Below, piece by piece: positions 62,942 to 64,000 of a stretch of 64,000 nt of DNA. Origin of the DNA: Bacillota bacterium (GTDB lineage Bacteria > Bacillota > Clostridia > Lachnospirales > Lachnospiraceae); the NCBI GenBank assembly GCA_023439505.1, contig JAEXNR010000051.1, forward strand, positions 1 through 64,000, given 5' to 3'. The notes beneath the pieces were generated by a model. That model was not told where the DNA came from, searched no databases, and saw only the letters and a list, made by a program, of their open reading frames with translations. Position 1 is the stretch's first letter, and every line of letters begins with the position of its first letter. Position numbers and translations under genes: made by a program.

Positions 62942-64000
62942 CAGAAAAAGATATTATCATTATTGGTGCCGGTCCTGCCGGTCTTGCAGCGGCAATCGAA
63001 GCGAGTAAGACGGGAGCGAAGGTACTGGTTGCGGATCTGAATATGAAACCCGGCGGACAGTTATTTAAACAAATTCATAAATTTTTCGGTTCCAGCGCCC
63101 ATCAGTCCGGCACAAGAGGAACGGATATCGGAACCTCATTGTTGGAGCAGGCACAGGCAAACGGTGTTGACATCTGGCTGAAAAGTACGGTAATCGGTTT
63201 GTTCCCCGGGTCCAAGGTAGCAATAGAAAAAGATCTGGGTGATAACAAGAAAGAGCTGATTACCCTGACAGCGAAGAAAATCATCGTTGCCACCGGAGCC
63301 TCAGAGAATGTCATTCGGTTTAAAGGCTGGACCATACCCGGGGTTATGGGGGCAGGGGCTGCACAGACCATGATTAATGTGAATCATGTAAAGCCAGGTA
63401 AGAAGATCGTTATGGTTGGAAGCGGTAATGTGGGACTGATTGTTTCCTATCAATTGATGCAGGCCGGATGTGATGTGGTAGCATTGGTGGAAGCTGCACC
63501 AAAGATCGGGGGCTATGCGGTGCATGCCGCCAAGATTCGCAGGGCAGGTGTTCCTGTCTATACCGGGCACACTGTTGTCGAAGCAATTGCAGGGGAGGAT
63601 GGCTGTGTGAAGGAAGCTGTCCTTGCAGAGGTGGATGCCAATTTTTCTCCGATTGCGGGAACGCACAAGAAGATAGAAGCGGATACCATTACCATTGCGG
63701 CAGGACTAAAACCGACAGCAGAATTACCCAGATTGATGAATTGTGAATTTACCTTTAACGGCGCTTTTGGCGGGTGGATTCCGCTGCATAATGAGAAAAT
63801 GGAGACCAGCGTGGAAGGGATCTATGTTGCCGGTGATGCCACGGGAGTCGAAGAGGCGAATACTGCTTTGGAGGAAGGAAGAATTGCAGGAATCTCGGCG
63901 GCGCAAGCCTTAGGATATCTGAAGAAAGAACAAGCCGACACCATGAGAAGTGTGATCTGGAGCAGACTGGATGCACTTCGAATGGGGCCTTTTGGGGAGA
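62938..64000 (+). CDS. FAD/NAD-binding oxidoreductase, second copy, cut by window end
   Basis: An open frame of 354 codons without a stop in the window, paralogous to the gene at 26486. FAD motif IIIGAGPAGLAAAIEA, LFKQIHKFFGS (shared almost exactly), second site MVGSGNVGLIVSYQLMQAG and VAGDATGVEEANTALEEGR are all present. By analogy the missing C-terminus probably carries the Fe-S tail, then BFD and DAO subunits, but these lie outside the window. Confidence 0.85.
   Translation, partial: MTEKDIIIIGAGPAGLAAAIEASKTGAKVLVADLNMKPGGQLFKQIHKFFGSSAHQSGTRGTDIGTSLLEQAQANGVDIWLKSTVIGLFPGSKVAIEKDLGDNKKELITLTAKKIIVATGASENVIRFKGWTIPGVMGAGAAQTMINVNHVKPGKKIVMVGSGNVGLIVSYQLMQAGCDVVALVEAAPKIGGYAVHAAKIRRAGVPVYTGHTVVEAIAGEDGCVKEAVLAEVDANFSPIAGTHKKIEADTITIAAGLKPTAELPRLMNCEFTFNGAFGGWIPLHNEKMETSVEGIYVAGDATGVEEANTALEEGRIAGISAAQALGYLKKEQADTMRSVIWSRLDALRMGPFGE

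Noticed and set aside
1..64000. tRNA, rRNA, CRISPR arrays, insertion sequences and attachment sites
   Set aside because: None was seen by eye: no tRNA T-loop patterns, regular spaced repeats or transposase motifs. A scan with dedicated tools would be needed to exclude short RNAs.

Overview
The window looks like chromosomal DNA from an anaerobic, spore-forming, low-to-mid GC Firmicute, most likely of the Lachnospiraceae (Clostridia). The grounds are strong GGAGG ribosome binding sites, frequent TTG/GTG starts, many Rho-independent terminators, YesM/YesN two-component genes, a PdaA-type spore cortex deacetylase and a CsxC-like coat/exosporium protein. No rRNA, tRNA, CRISPR array, transposase or phage block was seen.

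Region by region. (1) 181-6950: a complete RiPP-type cluster with a small Cys-rich precursor, a radical SAM/SPASM maturase, two peptide maturation accessory proteins (one acyl-carrier-like), an ABC exporter and a subtilisin-family protease with a novel-looking C-terminal domain. It ends in a bidirectional terminator shared with an aryl-sulfate sulfotransferase (7016-8641, minus). (2) 8891-10775: an OmpR/HisKA two-component pair. (3) 11038-16527: cytosine permease and deaminase (codBA), a PucR regulator, an MBL-fold hydrolase and TrmO. (4) 16644-21346: an ABC importer with an embedded alkaline-phosphatase-superfamily enzyme, preceded by a perfect 7-1-7 palindrome resembling Fur/PerR boxes; then a DUF6485 protein and an 8-oxoguanine deaminase-like enzyme with its own promoter and leader hairpin. 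(5) 23483-32871: a small DUF3006-like protein, an AraC regulator, and an amine/imino-acid oxidation locus (ornithine-cyclodeaminase homologue, 2Fe-2S subunit, FAD/Fe-S subunit, BFD protein, DAO-type flavoprotein, APC permease, BBE-type flavoprotein). Its leader regions carry several hairpins. (6) 32990-40595: C39-like protein, PdaA, a large beta-helix surface protein, CsxC-like protein and a DUF2089/SHOCT-like/holin-like membrane module. (7) 40920-52507: an aminotransferase, then a sugar-sensing and uptake locus (solute-binding lipoprotein, YesM kinase, YesN regulator, CUT2 ABC transporter, polyol dehydrogenase). (8) 53188-64000: a branched-chain amino-acid-type ABC transporter (Liv) followed by cytidylate kinase-like protein, Fe-alcohol dehydrogenase, class III aminotransferase, D-2-hydroxyacid dehydrogenase-like protein, RidA, and a second copy of the 2Fe-2S and FAD subunits that runs off the window end.

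Working together: the RiPP cluster appears self-contained for making, trimming and exporting a modified peptide. The two flavin/iron-sulfur modules plus RidA, aminotransferase and transporters suggest import and oxidative deamination of amino or imino compounds. The codBA/PucR/deaminase genes suggest nucleobase nitrogen use. Starts were moved from the longest reading frame to internal codons wherever a clear Shine-Dalgarno sequence demanded it. All functional calls rest on reading motifs by eye; no database search was run.
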